Of a DNA stretch of 64,000 nucleotides, positions 20,266 through 30,733 are shown in pieces. Position numbers and translations under genes: made by a program. Origin of the DNA: Waltergamsia citrina (lineage: Eukaryota; Ascomycota; Sordariomycetes; Hypocreales; Bionectriaceae); contig JAKLNE010000072.1 in the NCBI GenBank assembly GCA_022814615.1, forward strand, positions 62,001 to 126,000. The letters are read 5' to 3'. The notes beneath the pieces were generated by a model that did no database searches, was not told the DNA's origin, and saw nothing but the letters and a program-made list of their open reading frames with translations. Each line of letters begins with the position of its first letter. Position 1 is the first letter of the stretch.

Positions 20266-23200
20266 ATGCCTGCCAACACCAAATCCGCCCCCGGAGGGTG
20301 GAAAAAAGATACCCCCACCACTGAGAACCCCAATCCGAGTAAGTCATAATATCACCCCGTCCTTGATGGTAGCATCCAGGCTGACATTGATGTAGCTGAG
20401 ACAGCTCAAGAAGCCCAGAGTTCGGCCCAGGATGTCCCCCGATCTACTGCCGGCACTGTTACTGAGGCAGGGGACATCGTCGACCAGCAGGGTCAGTCGA
20501 TTGGCAAGATTGCAGAGGAGAAAGATCCCAAAGAACTCGCCGGCAACACCGTTAACGAGGCCGGTGAGGTCGTCAGCGAGGCTGGCGATGTCCTCGGAAA
20601 GGCAAATATTGGTGATGCTGAGGCTGGAGAAAATGCCAGCGAATACACAACGGATGCCCAAGATGATGCTAAATCTTCTGGTGGTGGATGGCTGAATAAG
20701 ACGAAGGGCGCATTCAACGCCGTAGGCAGCGGATTGGGTTCTCTTTCCGGACGAAGCCAGAAGACTGAGAGCGCAGCCGGAGACACCCCAGTCGACACCG
20801 ACCAAGCCAATGATGCCGTCGAGGGCGCCAAGGACACCGCCGGAGAGAAGGCAGGCGAGACTGCCGAAGCCGGTGAGGGCGCTAAAGAGCAGGCTGAAGC
20901 CACTGCCGAGGAAGCCCAAGAGAACGCCGAGGGCACCACCGAGGACGCCCAGGATAAGGCCGAGGGCGCCGCAGAGGATGCCCAAGATAAGGCTAAGGAG
21001 GGCGCTGAGGATGCCCAAAATACGGCCGAAGGGGCCGCCAAAGAAGCTCAGGATAAGGCCGAGGGCGCCGCCGATGATGCTCAAGACAAGTCCGGCGAGC
21101 AAGCTGAGGGCGAAGAGGAGAAACTTGACTACTCCGTCCTCGACGGCTCTACCGTGAACAAGATCGGCAACCTTGTCAACGAGAGCGGCAAAATCGTAGG
21201 ACGCCTGGTTGAAGGCGAGGCCAAGAAGATACAAGGCAAGAAATGTGATGGAAACGGCGATATCTGGAACGACTCTGGAAAGAAGGTCGGGCGCGCAGAG
21301 CCTCTCTCTGAGGCTGATATCGAGTCTTCTAATAAGGAATTTGCTCCCTTTGAGAACTTCCCTGATGCGATAGTTGAAGCTGACGGCCGTGTCACTTCCG
21401 ATGGCAAGCAGGTCGGCACTGTCGTTGAAGGTGACCCTAAGAGACTCAAGGGTAGCAAGGTCGATGAGGATGGCGATATCCTTGATCGCAACGGCAACAC
21501 TATCGGTAAGGCTGAGGCTTGGGATGAGCCTGAGGCCGAGAAGGAAGAGGAGCCCGATCGCTCTATTCTCGACGGCTCCACCGTGAACAAGATCGGCAAC
21601 CTCGTCAACGAGAGCGGCAAGATCGTAGGACGACTTGTTGAGGGTGAGGCCAAGAAATTGCAAGGCAAGAAATGCGATGGAAATGGTGATATCTGGAACG
21701 ACTCTGGAAACAAGGTCGGGCGCGCAGAGCCTCTCTCTGAGTCTGACATCGAGTCTTCTAATAAGGACTTTGCTCCCTTTGAAAACTTCCCTGATGCGGT
21801 AGTTGAAGCTGATGGTCGTGTTACTTCCGACGGTAAACAGGTTGGTACCGTTGTTGAAGGTGACCCTAAGAAACTTAAGGGCAGCAAGGTCGATGAGGAT
21901 GGTGACATTCTTGACCGCAATGGCAACACTGTTGGTAAGGCTGAGGCTTGGAATGAGCCTGAGGCCGAGAAGGAAGAGGAGCCCGATCGTTCTATTCTCG
22001 CCGGCAAGCGTGTTAACAAGGCCGGCAACGTTGTCGACCAGAACGGCAACATCTTCGGTAAAGTTGTCGAAGGCAATACTGCCTCCATGATTGGTCGTAT
22101 GTGCGACAAGGAGGGAAATGTTCGCAGCGAGTCCGGTGATGTGCTTGGCAAGGCCGAGGTTGTTCCCGAAGGTGAGCGCGAGGGAACCAAGGAGGGTCCT
22201 TTCGCTGACCTTGACGGCCTCACTGTAAGCAAGGACGGCAAGGTTGTGACACCTTCCGGCGATGTTGTCGGCAGACTCGTAAGTGGCGACGGCAAGCAGC
22301 TCTTTGGACGTGGCGTTGACGCCGATGGTGACGTTGTGGACGGCAATGGCAATGTGCTGGCCAAGGCCGAGCGATGGGAGGAGCCTGAGGTGGAGAAGAA
22401 GAAGGGTCCCATGGCTGGCTACAAGGTCAACCGTGACGGCAACGTGCTGGATGAAGACGGCAACACCGTCGGCAAGTTGACCAGCGGCGACCTGCAAATC
22501 TGTGCCGGCAAGGAAATCGATGATGACGGAGACGTCATTAACTCCAAAGGCAACACCGTTGGTCACTGCAGCCTTCTTGAGGATATCCCTCCTGAGCCTG
22601 AAGAGTCTGAGGAAGACAAGAAGGCTCGCGAGAAGGCCGAGCAGGATCGTGAGCTAGCCGGAAAGATGGCCGGGTGCATCGAGCAGGCATTAGACAAGCT
22701 CCGCCCCATCCTGCGCATGATCACAGACAAGGTCAACACGGCCGAGCGTACTCCCCAGGAGGAGCTTGACGAAGAGCAGCTTGTCAAGGAAGTTAAGCCT
22801 TTGATCGAGGAGGGTAGCAAAGTTCTAACAGAGACCAACGGCATGATCCGGGGCATGGATCCCGACGGCCGTATCCAGCGCAACGCCAAGCACAAGTCTG
22901 GAACTAAGGACGCCTCCCCTGAAGAGTATCATCTCGCTGAGATGCTCAAGGAGCTTACTGGCAATGTCACTGAGACTATTGACAACGCCAAGAACAAGAT
23001 CGACGGCATGCCTCATGCCAAAGACGAGCTCAACCCCTTGTGGGGTCTTCTCATGGAGCCTCTCGGCCAGATTCTGGCCGCTGTTGGTCTTCTTCTAAGC
23101 GGTGTGTTAGGCCTTGTTGGCCGACTCGTAAGTCTATCCCGATGCAAGAGAATGATGAAGATAATAGCTAACAATCTCGCAGCTGAGTGGTCTCGGTCTC

Positions 23201-23302
23201 GGTGGTCTTGTTGACGGTCTCCTGGGCGGCTTGGGCCTGGACAAGGTGCTTAGCGGCTTAGGTCTCGGCACTGCTTACAACAAGCTTGTTGGCAAGGACT
23301 AA
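20266..23302 (+). CDS. Large LEA-like protein with DUF3659 repeats and a C-terminal DUF6987-type domain
   Basis: Exons 20266-20338, 20396-23127 and 23183-23302 give 974 residues. Intron 1 ends CTGACATTGATGTAG. Intron 2 has GTAAGT, GCTAAC and CAG. Order: a short N-terminus and a first DUF3659-like unit; an Ala/Glu/Lys-rich LEA-like stretch with AEDAQDKAEGA repeats (about 175-275); then about ten DUF3659 half-units (VNKIGNLVNESGKIVGRLVEG type); then a helical domain from about residue 790 (MAGCIEQALDKLRPILRMIT); then a glycine/leucine-rich end (LGLGGLVDGLLGGLGLDK) that could insert into or line a membrane. LEA-like proteins are associated with dehydration tolerance, and fungal members have been linked to cell periphery or septa; the role here is unproven. 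Two units of 429 bp are tandem near-copies. The ATG at 20197 is an alternative start. Confidence 0.85.
21127..21984 (+). repeat. Tandem 429-bp in-frame duplication within the DUF3659 gene
   Basis: Unit 1 (21127-21555) and unit 2 (21556-21984) each code 143 residues and differ at only about a dozen positions by eye. The duplication keeps the frame and adds two DUF3659 half-repeats per unit. The high identity suggests a recent event or gene conversion. Confidence 0.85.
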
Positions 23303-23788
23303 AGTGGAGGTAATGATATTGTACCAATTTTATGTCTGTATTTTTCGATTTAGTTTTGCGTCTTTCGCGCGATCAATTTTAATGATGGAGTTTATACGTT
23401 CAAAACAAACAATGGCCTATCAAAAGAGTTTGTGACAAAAACAACTGTGACTATCCACCACCATCAGTTCCATCACTTCGACCACTGAGTATAATTCGTG
23501 GGGGAAAACGCCAGTAAAATGTCCTAATAGCGTTAAGTAGATGCATCGAGGTTGAAACCGGCTGCAATTTCGCTGAAATGTTAGTGCACATGGGTGATTA
23601 TGCCATTATCGGGGTTTGTAAATACGTGTGTGCTTATCGGGGCTTAGCGGTAAACGAGCACAAACCACTACAAAAAAAAAATCAAATTTGTTGCCACCAA
23701 ATTTCTCAGAGCTTTCCCTGAAGACTTCATGGCCTTCATGGCCTTGTTCACCTCCCGGCAGCCCCCATGAGGCCATGCCAGCCGTGCG
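23303..23788. other. Intergenic, no gene seen
   Basis: 3' flank of the LEA-like gene and upstream region of the phosphatase gene. It contains an A-run near 23673. Nothing else was recognised. Confidence 0.4.
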
Positions 23789-24568
23789 ATGCGTTTATTC
23801 CTCATCCGCCACGGCGAGACCGTTGACAATGTTGCCTGCCGCTATGCCGGCTTGCGCGACTCTGCCTTGACCATGCACGGCATCCTTCAAACTCGCCGCC
23901 TAGCCTCGCACCTCTCCAAACATGCGCCAGTTACATCGCACGTCTTCTCCTCCAATCTTCAACGCGCTGCCAAGACTGCCGAAGTCATACAAAGCGCGCG
24001 GGGTCATGAGGATGTGCGACAGCTGGCTCTGTTACAGGAAAAGGACTTTGGCAGTGGCGAGGGCATGAAGTACGGTAGCGGAACGGATCAGCCTCACGAG
24101 GGTGCAGAGTCGGCCGAGTCGATGCGAGCGCGTGTCGATATCTTCCTAGACAATCACTTACTTCCGCTGCTTCAGCCAAAGGTTGATGACGACATCATTG
24201 TTGTGGCCCATGGCATCATCTTGAGCGTTTTGTTCCGACGGCTATGCGAAAGACTATCGCGTGGTGCCTTGACCGTGTCCCCTGATGCGCAGCGAGCCAT
24301 CAATCCATCTCCGTCTGGAAGTGTACCAGTGCTCCCTTCTTGGAGCAACACCGGATACCTAGAAGCAACTCTTTCGTCCTCCGCGACTACATCCTGGGAC
24401 TCACTCAAGTTGCATGTAGCACGAATCAATTGTGTGGATCATCTCGCTGGTCTACGCAAGACCCGCGGCGGCATCGGCAGTGCTCGCTTCGATGAAAAGC
24501 AACGAACAATGGAATCATTCTTTGCTCCCAAGAAGCGAAAACACTCCGATGCCGTCGACGGATCATAG
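23789..24568 (+). CDS. Histidine phosphatase (phosphoglycerate mutase-like) with PCNA-box-like tail
   Basis: A single exon, 259 residues. The catalytic RHG motif is at the N-terminus (LIRHGET, R7-H8-G9) and the second histidine is H141 in VVAHGI. Ser/Arg positions in FSSNLQRAAKTAE complete the phosphate pocket, so the enzyme should be active. It belongs to the branch-1 histidine phosphatase superfamily; the substrate is unknown. Unusual is the C-terminus: Q238-R-T-M-E-S-F-F fits the PCNA-interacting consensus Q-x-x-hydrophobic-x-x-F-F and is followed at once by PKKRK, a classical nuclear signal. This suggests a nuclear, replication-linked protein. The gene is convergent with EME1 (stop codons about 280 bases apart). 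Confidence 0.85.
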   Translation: MRLFLIRHGETVDNVACRYAGLRDSALTMHGILQTRRLASHLSKHAPVTSHVFSSNLQRAAKTAEVIQSARGHEDVRQLALLQEKDFGSGEGMKYGSGTDQPHEGAESAESMRARVDIFLDNHLLPLLQPKVDDDIIVVAHGIILSVLFRRLCERLSRGALTVSPDAQRAINPSPSGSVPVLPSWSNTGYLEATLSSSATTSWDSLKLHVARINCVDHLAGLRKTRGGIGSARFDEKQRTMESFFAPKKRKHSDAVDGS

Positions 24569-24847
24569 GTATGTGCCCTGACTGTTCCTTGCCAAGCCTT
24601 ACCCTTCTTCCCCAAGCATGTGATGATACAACAATTTATTCACAGACCTGTTCTGAAACCATAATGTGGAAACAACTTTGTCCAACCGCTGTCTGAATGC
24701 TTCAATTCTTCATACTCCTTGAATTTGGGTCATTTTGTTTTTGTATGATTCATTTGCTAACCGTCTGGGTATCAGATTCTCGTTTTACGAAAGACACGCC
24801 TGGTCTCATCTTCCTAGGTCAGATACACTCAATAGAGATAATGAAAT

Positions 24848-26641
24848 CTACACATCAGTGCTTGAAGCATCGCAGCCCGTGAAGACCTTGTGTATCCTTC
24901 TGCTGACGGCTTGTCCGACTGTCCGGTCAGACAGCGCTCCATCTTTGTTGACCGTCTTCTGGGTGGCCTCCAAAGTCAAAGGACCACCCTTCTCCAAGCC
25001 AGTTACTAGCGAGTTGATCGTACCAAAGTGTCCGGCTACTCCGTATGCAATGGGTGCCGTAACTCTAGCGATTTCCTGCAGAACGCGTACATATGTGTCT
25101 TTAGTATCCTCACCTGTTTTGACTTGACCCGACTCCATGCAAAACCCGACATCTGCCCGGTCTTTCTGCTTCTTGTAGGGAATCGTGGAGATGTGTTGTG
25201 TAAAGATGGCAAGCCATTGTGCAGTCTCGAGCGATGCCGCAGTGTGGTGAATGAGAATGCCATCATGCATGACTTGCAGTTCCATGAGAGCGTCTTCGAT
25301 CACGTCCTCTGGAATGTACTCTGAGACTGTTGCATTTCGTTTGCGAGACCCTGAGCCAGTCGAAGTTTCCTGTGAGCGGACACCAGAAGTAAACTGTCGG
25401 TTCCTAGCATTTCGATTCTTTCGAAGCCACGCACTTAGCCCTTCTATAATGTAAATTGCATCTTGCCGAGGGAAGGTGGCTCTCAAGTGTGCAACATGGG
25501 TGCCTACTCCGCCTTGGGCTAAAGCAACAAAATCTTCGGCTGTGAGAATCACGGCCACATGGTTCTCTGGCGCAGTCCGAGGCGGCGCTGGCTCCCAGAG
25601 CCCCAAGTCCTCGTTGAAACGACTGGTAACCTTCCTGCGCCATTTGATGATGTTCTGGGAACTTTCCCAAGTTGTGTACTGTATCAAAAGGTCCTCTAGG
25701 ATCGTTTCTGTCTGTGTTCTGAACGAAGAGTTAAGGCAAGACGGTAGATCAATAATCATTTCCTGCGATGAAGCCTTCTTGTCTCGCATCTTGTTTGCTT
25801 CGGCAAGCGCTGCAGCTCGCTCTTTTTCTTGTGCCTTCGTCTCTTTCAATATCTGGCGTTCCTGGCGCTTCCGCTCCTTTTCAGCTTCACGTGCAGCGGA
25901 GGCTTTTGGCCGTTTTGTTGGCTTGGTAGAGGGGACATCGCTTCGAGATCGTCTCAAGGGAGACCGTGGACGCCTGATGATCGGTTTGCTGGCCAGGGTA
26001 TTGATGTCAGGAAGGTCATCCGATTCGGATTCGGAGACTATGTCAATCACAGTCGAGTGGCACGTTTCCGTGACGTTATTCCATCCTTTTGGGACGCTGG
26101 GAGCTTCTGGTGCAGAGCTAGAGATAGGATCCCATTGATGGTGGCGGCTTTTCAGGTTTAACGGTGTGGCGGCAGGACTACTGATGCCTTCGATCTCTTG
26201 ACGTCTGTTGGTCGGGGCCTCGTTGTTTGGTCTTGATATGGGAGTCTTCCCTTTGTTTCTCGATACTGGCAGTGGTGAGCTTGCAAATGGATCGGGCGAT
26301 TCGGCCGGTATGGACTCTGCCGGCTGATGTACTTGTCTTGGGGAACTTGCGAAGGGATCATCAGAAGAAGGTGGCTTGTTCGGAGCGATGGCGGGAGTTG
26401 GCACGCGCTTCGAACCTTCGTTGGAAGGTTGTTGGCAGGATGGTGTTCTCGAGATACGCCGCCTTTTGTTCCCGTTCGTGGTAGCGAGCACAGAGTCATT
26501 AGTCGCAATAGTCGTGTCAAAATCGTCCGAGAGTATCTCAATTTCTTCATTCGTGAAGGTGCGAGCCAGGTTTGTTGTAGGCCTAGGCGGTGATGGGCTC
26601 GAGGAGATCAAATCGATGACATTTTTCGCCATGACATTCAT
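24848..26641 (-). CDS. EME1: EME1-like subunit of the MUS81-EME1 structure-specific endonuclease
   Basis: A single exon. The ATG at 26641 gives 597 residues, and a second three codons later (26632) fits equally well. Open frame continues upstream but looks non-coding. The N-terminal half is disordered, with SDDPFASSP and SPDPFASSP repeats, acidic patches (IVSESESDDLPDI) and basic stretches. A lysine/arginine-rich coiled segment (EKERKRQERQILKETKAQEKE, about 265-290) precedes the ERCC4-fold region from about 315. The end matches Eme1 proteins: FCMESGQV, YVRVLQEIARVTAPIAYG, and RTVGQAVSRRIHKVFTG at the helix-hairpin-helix. Eme1 is the non-catalytic partner of Mus81 and cuts 3' flaps, nicked Holliday junctions and stalled forks. 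Consistent with that, no ERK-x3-D nuclease motif is seen. Confidence 0.85.
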   Translation of the reverse strand: MNVMAKNVIDLISSSPSPPRPTTNLARTFTNEEIEILSDDFDTTIATNDSVLATTNGNKRRRISRTPSCQQPSNEGSKRVPTPAIAPNKPPSSDDPFASSPRQVHQPAESIPAESPDPFASSPLPVSRNKGKTPISRPNNEAPTNRRQEIEGISSPAATPLNLKSRHHQWDPISSSAPEAPSVPKGWNNVTETCHSTVIDIVSESESDDLPDINTLASKPIIRRPRSPLRRSRSDVPSTKPTKRPKASAAREAEKERKRQERQILKETKAQEKERAAALAEANKMRDKKASSQEMIIDLPSCLNSSFRTQTETILEDLLIQYTTWESSQNIIKWRRKVTSRFNEDLGLWEPAPPRTAPENHVAVILTAEDFVALAQGGVGTHVAHLRATFPRQDAIYIIEGLSAWLRKNRNARNRQFTSGVRSQETSTGSGSRKRNATVSEYIPEDVIEDALMELQVMHDGILIHHTAASLETAQWLAIFTQHISTIPYKKQKDRADVGFCMESGQVKTGEDTKDTYVRVLQEIARVTAPIAYGVAGHFGTINSLVTGLEKGGPLTLEATQKTVNKDGALSDRTVGQAVSRRIHKVFTGCDASSTDV

Positions 26642-27287
26642 ATGGCTGGACAGAAAACTGCAGTATACACGATAGATTGCATACGAAATGAAGGCAGGAC
26701 ACTGACGGGAGTGTTGTGACTCAATTAGCGTCTCCAATGGCTTTGCACCAAGTTGGTGGTGCACCATCGTCACGACGCGAACCCACGTGACTGCTAAGTA
26801 GCCTCTACATGTTTTGTCAGTAGCACATACTAATGCTACCCTATGTCGCTCTCTGTAGCTACCTTTTGGCCGTCTTCTTGATTTCGGGAGGAACGGCACG
26901 AAAGACCGATCTGCACATCTGTTGCCGCGTAATCTTGAGGACTAGATTATCTCTTATTCTCTTGAGGAAGGGTTGAGGGTTGCGTAAGTGGTCATGGCCT
27001 ATTGCTGCTTAGTCTACTCAAAAAAGGTTGTATCGGATGACGGAGATAACCTCACTCCATGTTTGTTACAAGAGGCTTTGGAAGAGCATTATTAATCCTC
27101 TGCAGTAGCTGAACCAAATTATTGTGTACACTTATATCAGCTTCGATGACGTCCGTAATTGTGAAATTTATGTATTGTCCCTTGACTGAATTCAAGTATA
27201 AGAGCAGGTCTGTCGAGCAACCTCAGCCTGGATTGAAACGACCCATAATAGTGTATCAAGCTAGCAATAAATAACCAGACGCGCAAT
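26642..27287. other. Intergenic between EME1 and the CipC-like pseudogene
   Basis: No gene is seen. The region is the divergent promoter space of EME1 and the CipC-like locus. Confidence 0.4.
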
Positions 27288-27853
27288 ATGTTCGGGTTCG
27301 GTAAGCTGGAATTCCACACTCAATGTGGGCTATTTCGACTAACTATTGGTAGTCGAAGCAAGAGACAAGCGAGATGAGGTCTATGGCTAGCATGGAGGGC
27401 ACTTTAGTCACGAAGTTGTGGCCGGCGGTGTTGCCTTTGAAGCCATGAAAAAGTGGGAAGACAGCCAGAGAAGCAAGGGTATGTGGGAATGCAAACAATA
27501 GACTGTCTAATAAGTGGACGGCGAAAGCTCGATAGTCAATAGGACAAGCATATGATGCTCAAGACTAACGTCACCTAGGTGATCCTGTGAAGCATGGTTT
27601 CGCGAAAGAGCTTCTAATGGGCTTCACGGGCGCTGAAGTGGACAAGATAGCCGAGACCAAAGGCATGGATTTTGCCAGCAAGGAGCGGGCCAAGTACGGA
27701 GCTCAGAAGCAGGCCGAGCATCTGTATGACCAGCAATAGGGCGATATGGATCAGTACGATCCGTAAGTGGTTCCTCTTGAATGACTGTGAATGACGAGCT
27801 CCGGCTGACAAAATAGTCGTCAATCTCGCCGGCACCCTACCATGGATTATTGA
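27288..27853 (+). pseudogene. CipC-like (antibiotic-response, DUF3759) gene with two in-frame TAG codons
   Basis: Four exons keep good splice signals and phase: 27288-27300, 27353-27478, 27579-27762, 27817-27853. Branch sites GACTAAC occur in introns 1 and 2. The translation begins MFGF and shows CipC landmarks: RDKRDEVYG, HFSHEVVAGGVAFEAM, VKHGFAKELLMGFTGAEVDK, AETKGMDFASKERAK and AEHLYDQQ, then GDMDQYDP after the second stop. The frame is interrupted by TAG at 27388-27390 (after VYG) and at 27737-27739, where relatives have Tyr in QQYGDMDQYDP. Everything else, including the end MDY-stop, is intact. This points to a recently inactivated gene; translation through both stops or sequencing error are alternatives. 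CipC proteins are small fungal cytosolic proteins induced by antibiotics and stress. Confidence 0.7.
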
Positions 27854-30733
27854 GAACCGGAAGAGCAGTGGGCTCCCGGGCCTGTCAGCCCGTTCAAGTT
27901 AAAGGACGCGGAACAGGTGCATCGTGAAGTCAGTTAGGGACACCAATTAACATGTTATCACGCAATCGGACATTTCCGTGAAATCCACAGGTGCCGATGC
28001 GCATGCTGCGAGGGCTGAGATCAGAATTCTGATCTCGGACCGTACGCAGGCTTAAGACTCGTAGCAGCCCATTTTATTGGGTCGATGTATCGAACTGCAT
28101 GATCACTTCGTGACTGGCTCTGACGGGCCCCTTGTGTACGCCCATGCTATCAACAGGCAGATCGATATGCTCACACGTCCGTACATTTGAGCCGAGCTGT
28201 CCTGCTCCAATACAGGTCGCGAGAGGGCACAAAGTCGTCATGGGGGATTGTTTTCATTGACGGATGCTGGATCGATCGTGTAATTCTTTCCGTCCTCTTG
28301 GCCCAATGAGCAGCCCGCTGGCCAGGGTTGGAGAGTTAAGGGGCTAGGGCGGAGATGGCGGATCCGAGCCGCCGGGAAAAAGTGAAACGATGAATTCTCT
28401 CGCAGCCTGCCACTGGGCGCGACTCAGAACCTCGTCACCAAACCCCAGTTCCTTTCTTATTCGCGGAGTCTAATTCTTCGCAGCTCGGGTGTTATTCAGG
28501 GGAGAGCTCAAGACAAGTGCCGACGCGCGGCAAGAGCGGGTAATAGCACTTGTACGTGCAATTCTTCTCGATGGGTTTTATGTACGCGACTTGATGATGA
28601 TAGCAATTCTGACGTTGGCTCGTGCAGAATGCCGACTCCGATCGTCTACTGATACTCGCTCCGTACGAGCGCCTGAGGCACGGAATGTTAGCCGCGTCCC
28701 CCCCCAGACCTAAAGCCTGGAGGGCGAATACTGACGCAGATACAGACACTATCACGTCCACCGCCTGTCTCTGATCACCTTCATGGCTCTGAGACACGTC
28801 GCAGACCCTGTGTGGTTTTGGCAACGTGATCTAAATGTTGAAACGCAAGTTGCTGTGCTTACTTGAACAACTTCATACAAGCGACACGAGTAAGAAAATC
28901 GTATCATCTTTCGAAACTCCCGGCCAACCGCTGTTTGGCAGGTTGGTGGCTGGGGACCCGGAACATGACCGGGTGATGCCTGTAGATGCATATAACGTTG
29001 AGGGCGTATGGGTGGAATCTTCCCCGCCGCCGCTGCAATAGCTTCAGTTGGGAAATGGATCGTGGACCATGGGCAAAAAGATGCCAGGACGAACCCCTGA
29101 TCCCCTGAGCATTTCGGTCAATATTATTTTCGCCAATGCCCACCAGCGCCAACGCCAACGCCAACATGGCACTCCCCACCTTTTCTCCCCTTAGTAGAGA
29201 CCCGTACCTTACCTTACCTGCTGTACCTGCTTATGCGTGTTAATTATCACGAATTGGCGCATGCAGACAGGTGCTAGGCACGCTTCGTTCTTCTTCCCCG
29301 GTGCCGCCATGGCTGCCTCACACCATTTCGGGCATAACGCTTCAGGCCTATCTGCGTGCGTTCCTCAGTGGGTGCATGCAGCGTGCCGTCTGGGCCCCTG
29401 ACTTGAGGTGACGGGATGAGATGAGATGAGATGATAATATGACTATGACTCGGCTTGTTGACGTTGTTGGTCGCAGTTCGTCCGGAGGTTGAGGTTGTTC
29501 TTGTTTACCTACTAAGTACTTAGCATAGTATTCGTAATGGTAAGAATTGCTATTTTCAAGTCGGACAGGTAGATAGTCAGCAACCGACGGATTTGCTTTG
29601 TCATGCGGACGGAGAAGAAATCAAGGGCGAATGATACTCGTACTCGTGTCGTATTACTAGATGTACAATATTCTTACTGCCACTGGTGTAATCAGTAGAT
29701 GAAAAAGGGCGATTCACAGGCGGCTGGTCGGGTGGCATCCATGTGGTTTGCACCGTTTTGGGAGATGATGGAGTGGAGGGACGAGATGCCATTAGCGTGG
29801 AAGCTGAAAGTAGGTGGTGACAGTGGCCGAATACAGGCTATGATTGGCTGAGACTTTGCTTCTTTGGGTTAGTCCCAGGTCGCGCGAAAGGGGATCCGTT
29901 CCCTAAAAGATGCCAAAGTTGCACCCAAAGGCTAAAGCCCCCTATTAACAGGCTAGTGGGCTAACAGGCTCACCCGTAGCGTGAGCGAGCCCCTGGAACT
30001 TTCTGGTCGTCCAGGGCCTATCGCACAGTAGCACCACCTTAGCAGCGTCTGCTGTGTGCCTGTACACCCTCTCCCCCCCCCTTTTTTTTTTCTTTCTTCC
30101 CGACTGCTCCAAGTTGTTTTTTTTTCTTCATGCTCGCCCAGACGGGACTGCGATAACTCCTCTACTCTTTTACTACCAGAGGCGGGATTGTCTCAGACGC
30201 TTAGTTATCGCCCGTATCCTCTTGTTTTCCCACTTCCCCTCCTCCTTCATTCGACGTGTAGGTACAAGTACACGAGTCACCAGGGGATCCCGTCACCTTC
30301 CCTATCCCAGCATCTGGAAAAGGCTGCACTGCATGCCTGTTGCAACCGTTGAGCAACACCAGCGGCTGTCGACGCGTGTTTAATTAAAACATCCCCCCAC
30401 ACACCAGCCTCGGGGTCCTATTGGTATTAACACCCTTTGACTCCCGCGTACTGCGTACCTCGCTCGCTCAGATCACCTCGACTGGCCCCCGTCCCGAATC
30501 CGACGCTGAAAATCCTATCCCATCACTCGCGCATCGATTTCGATTTCGACCTCTTGCAAAACCGCACAAGTCTTGTTTTGCGACTGGTGGAGGACCCAAA
30601 GCCTATGCAGGACTGACAACGTTGACTACCCTCCGGTAGGGCCTTGGATCGCACATTTCGCCTCACGGTGTGATCGTCGTCCTCTTTCCGATCTTTTCGC
30701 GCACATTTTCGACCGTTGGGCGCATCCGGCACC
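27854..30733. other. Long intergenic region (2.9 kb) before the kinesin gene
   Basis: No convincing gene. Simple repeats present: GCCAAC-type units near 29146-29166, four GATGA units at 29415-29434, ACCTT units near 29207, and C- and T-runs at about 30067-30125. Near 29,970-30,020 two stems occur in a row (GCTCAC/GTGAGC and CCCTGGA/TCCAGGG). The last kilobase is CT-rich and probably holds the long 5' leader of the kinesin gene. Confidence 0.4.

Noticed and set aside
20344..22566. 740-codon open frame on the minus strand
   Set aside because: It lies antisense to the DUF3659 repeat gene. Its length comes from the repeated, biased codons of the sense strand, and the sense frame carries clear family motifs and introns.
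25076..25113. Possible intron near the 3' end of EME1 (GTGAGG...CTGCAG)
   Set aside because: Only 38 bases, would shift the frame, and the unspliced reading gives the conserved Eme1 sequence YVRVLQEIARVTAPIAYG.
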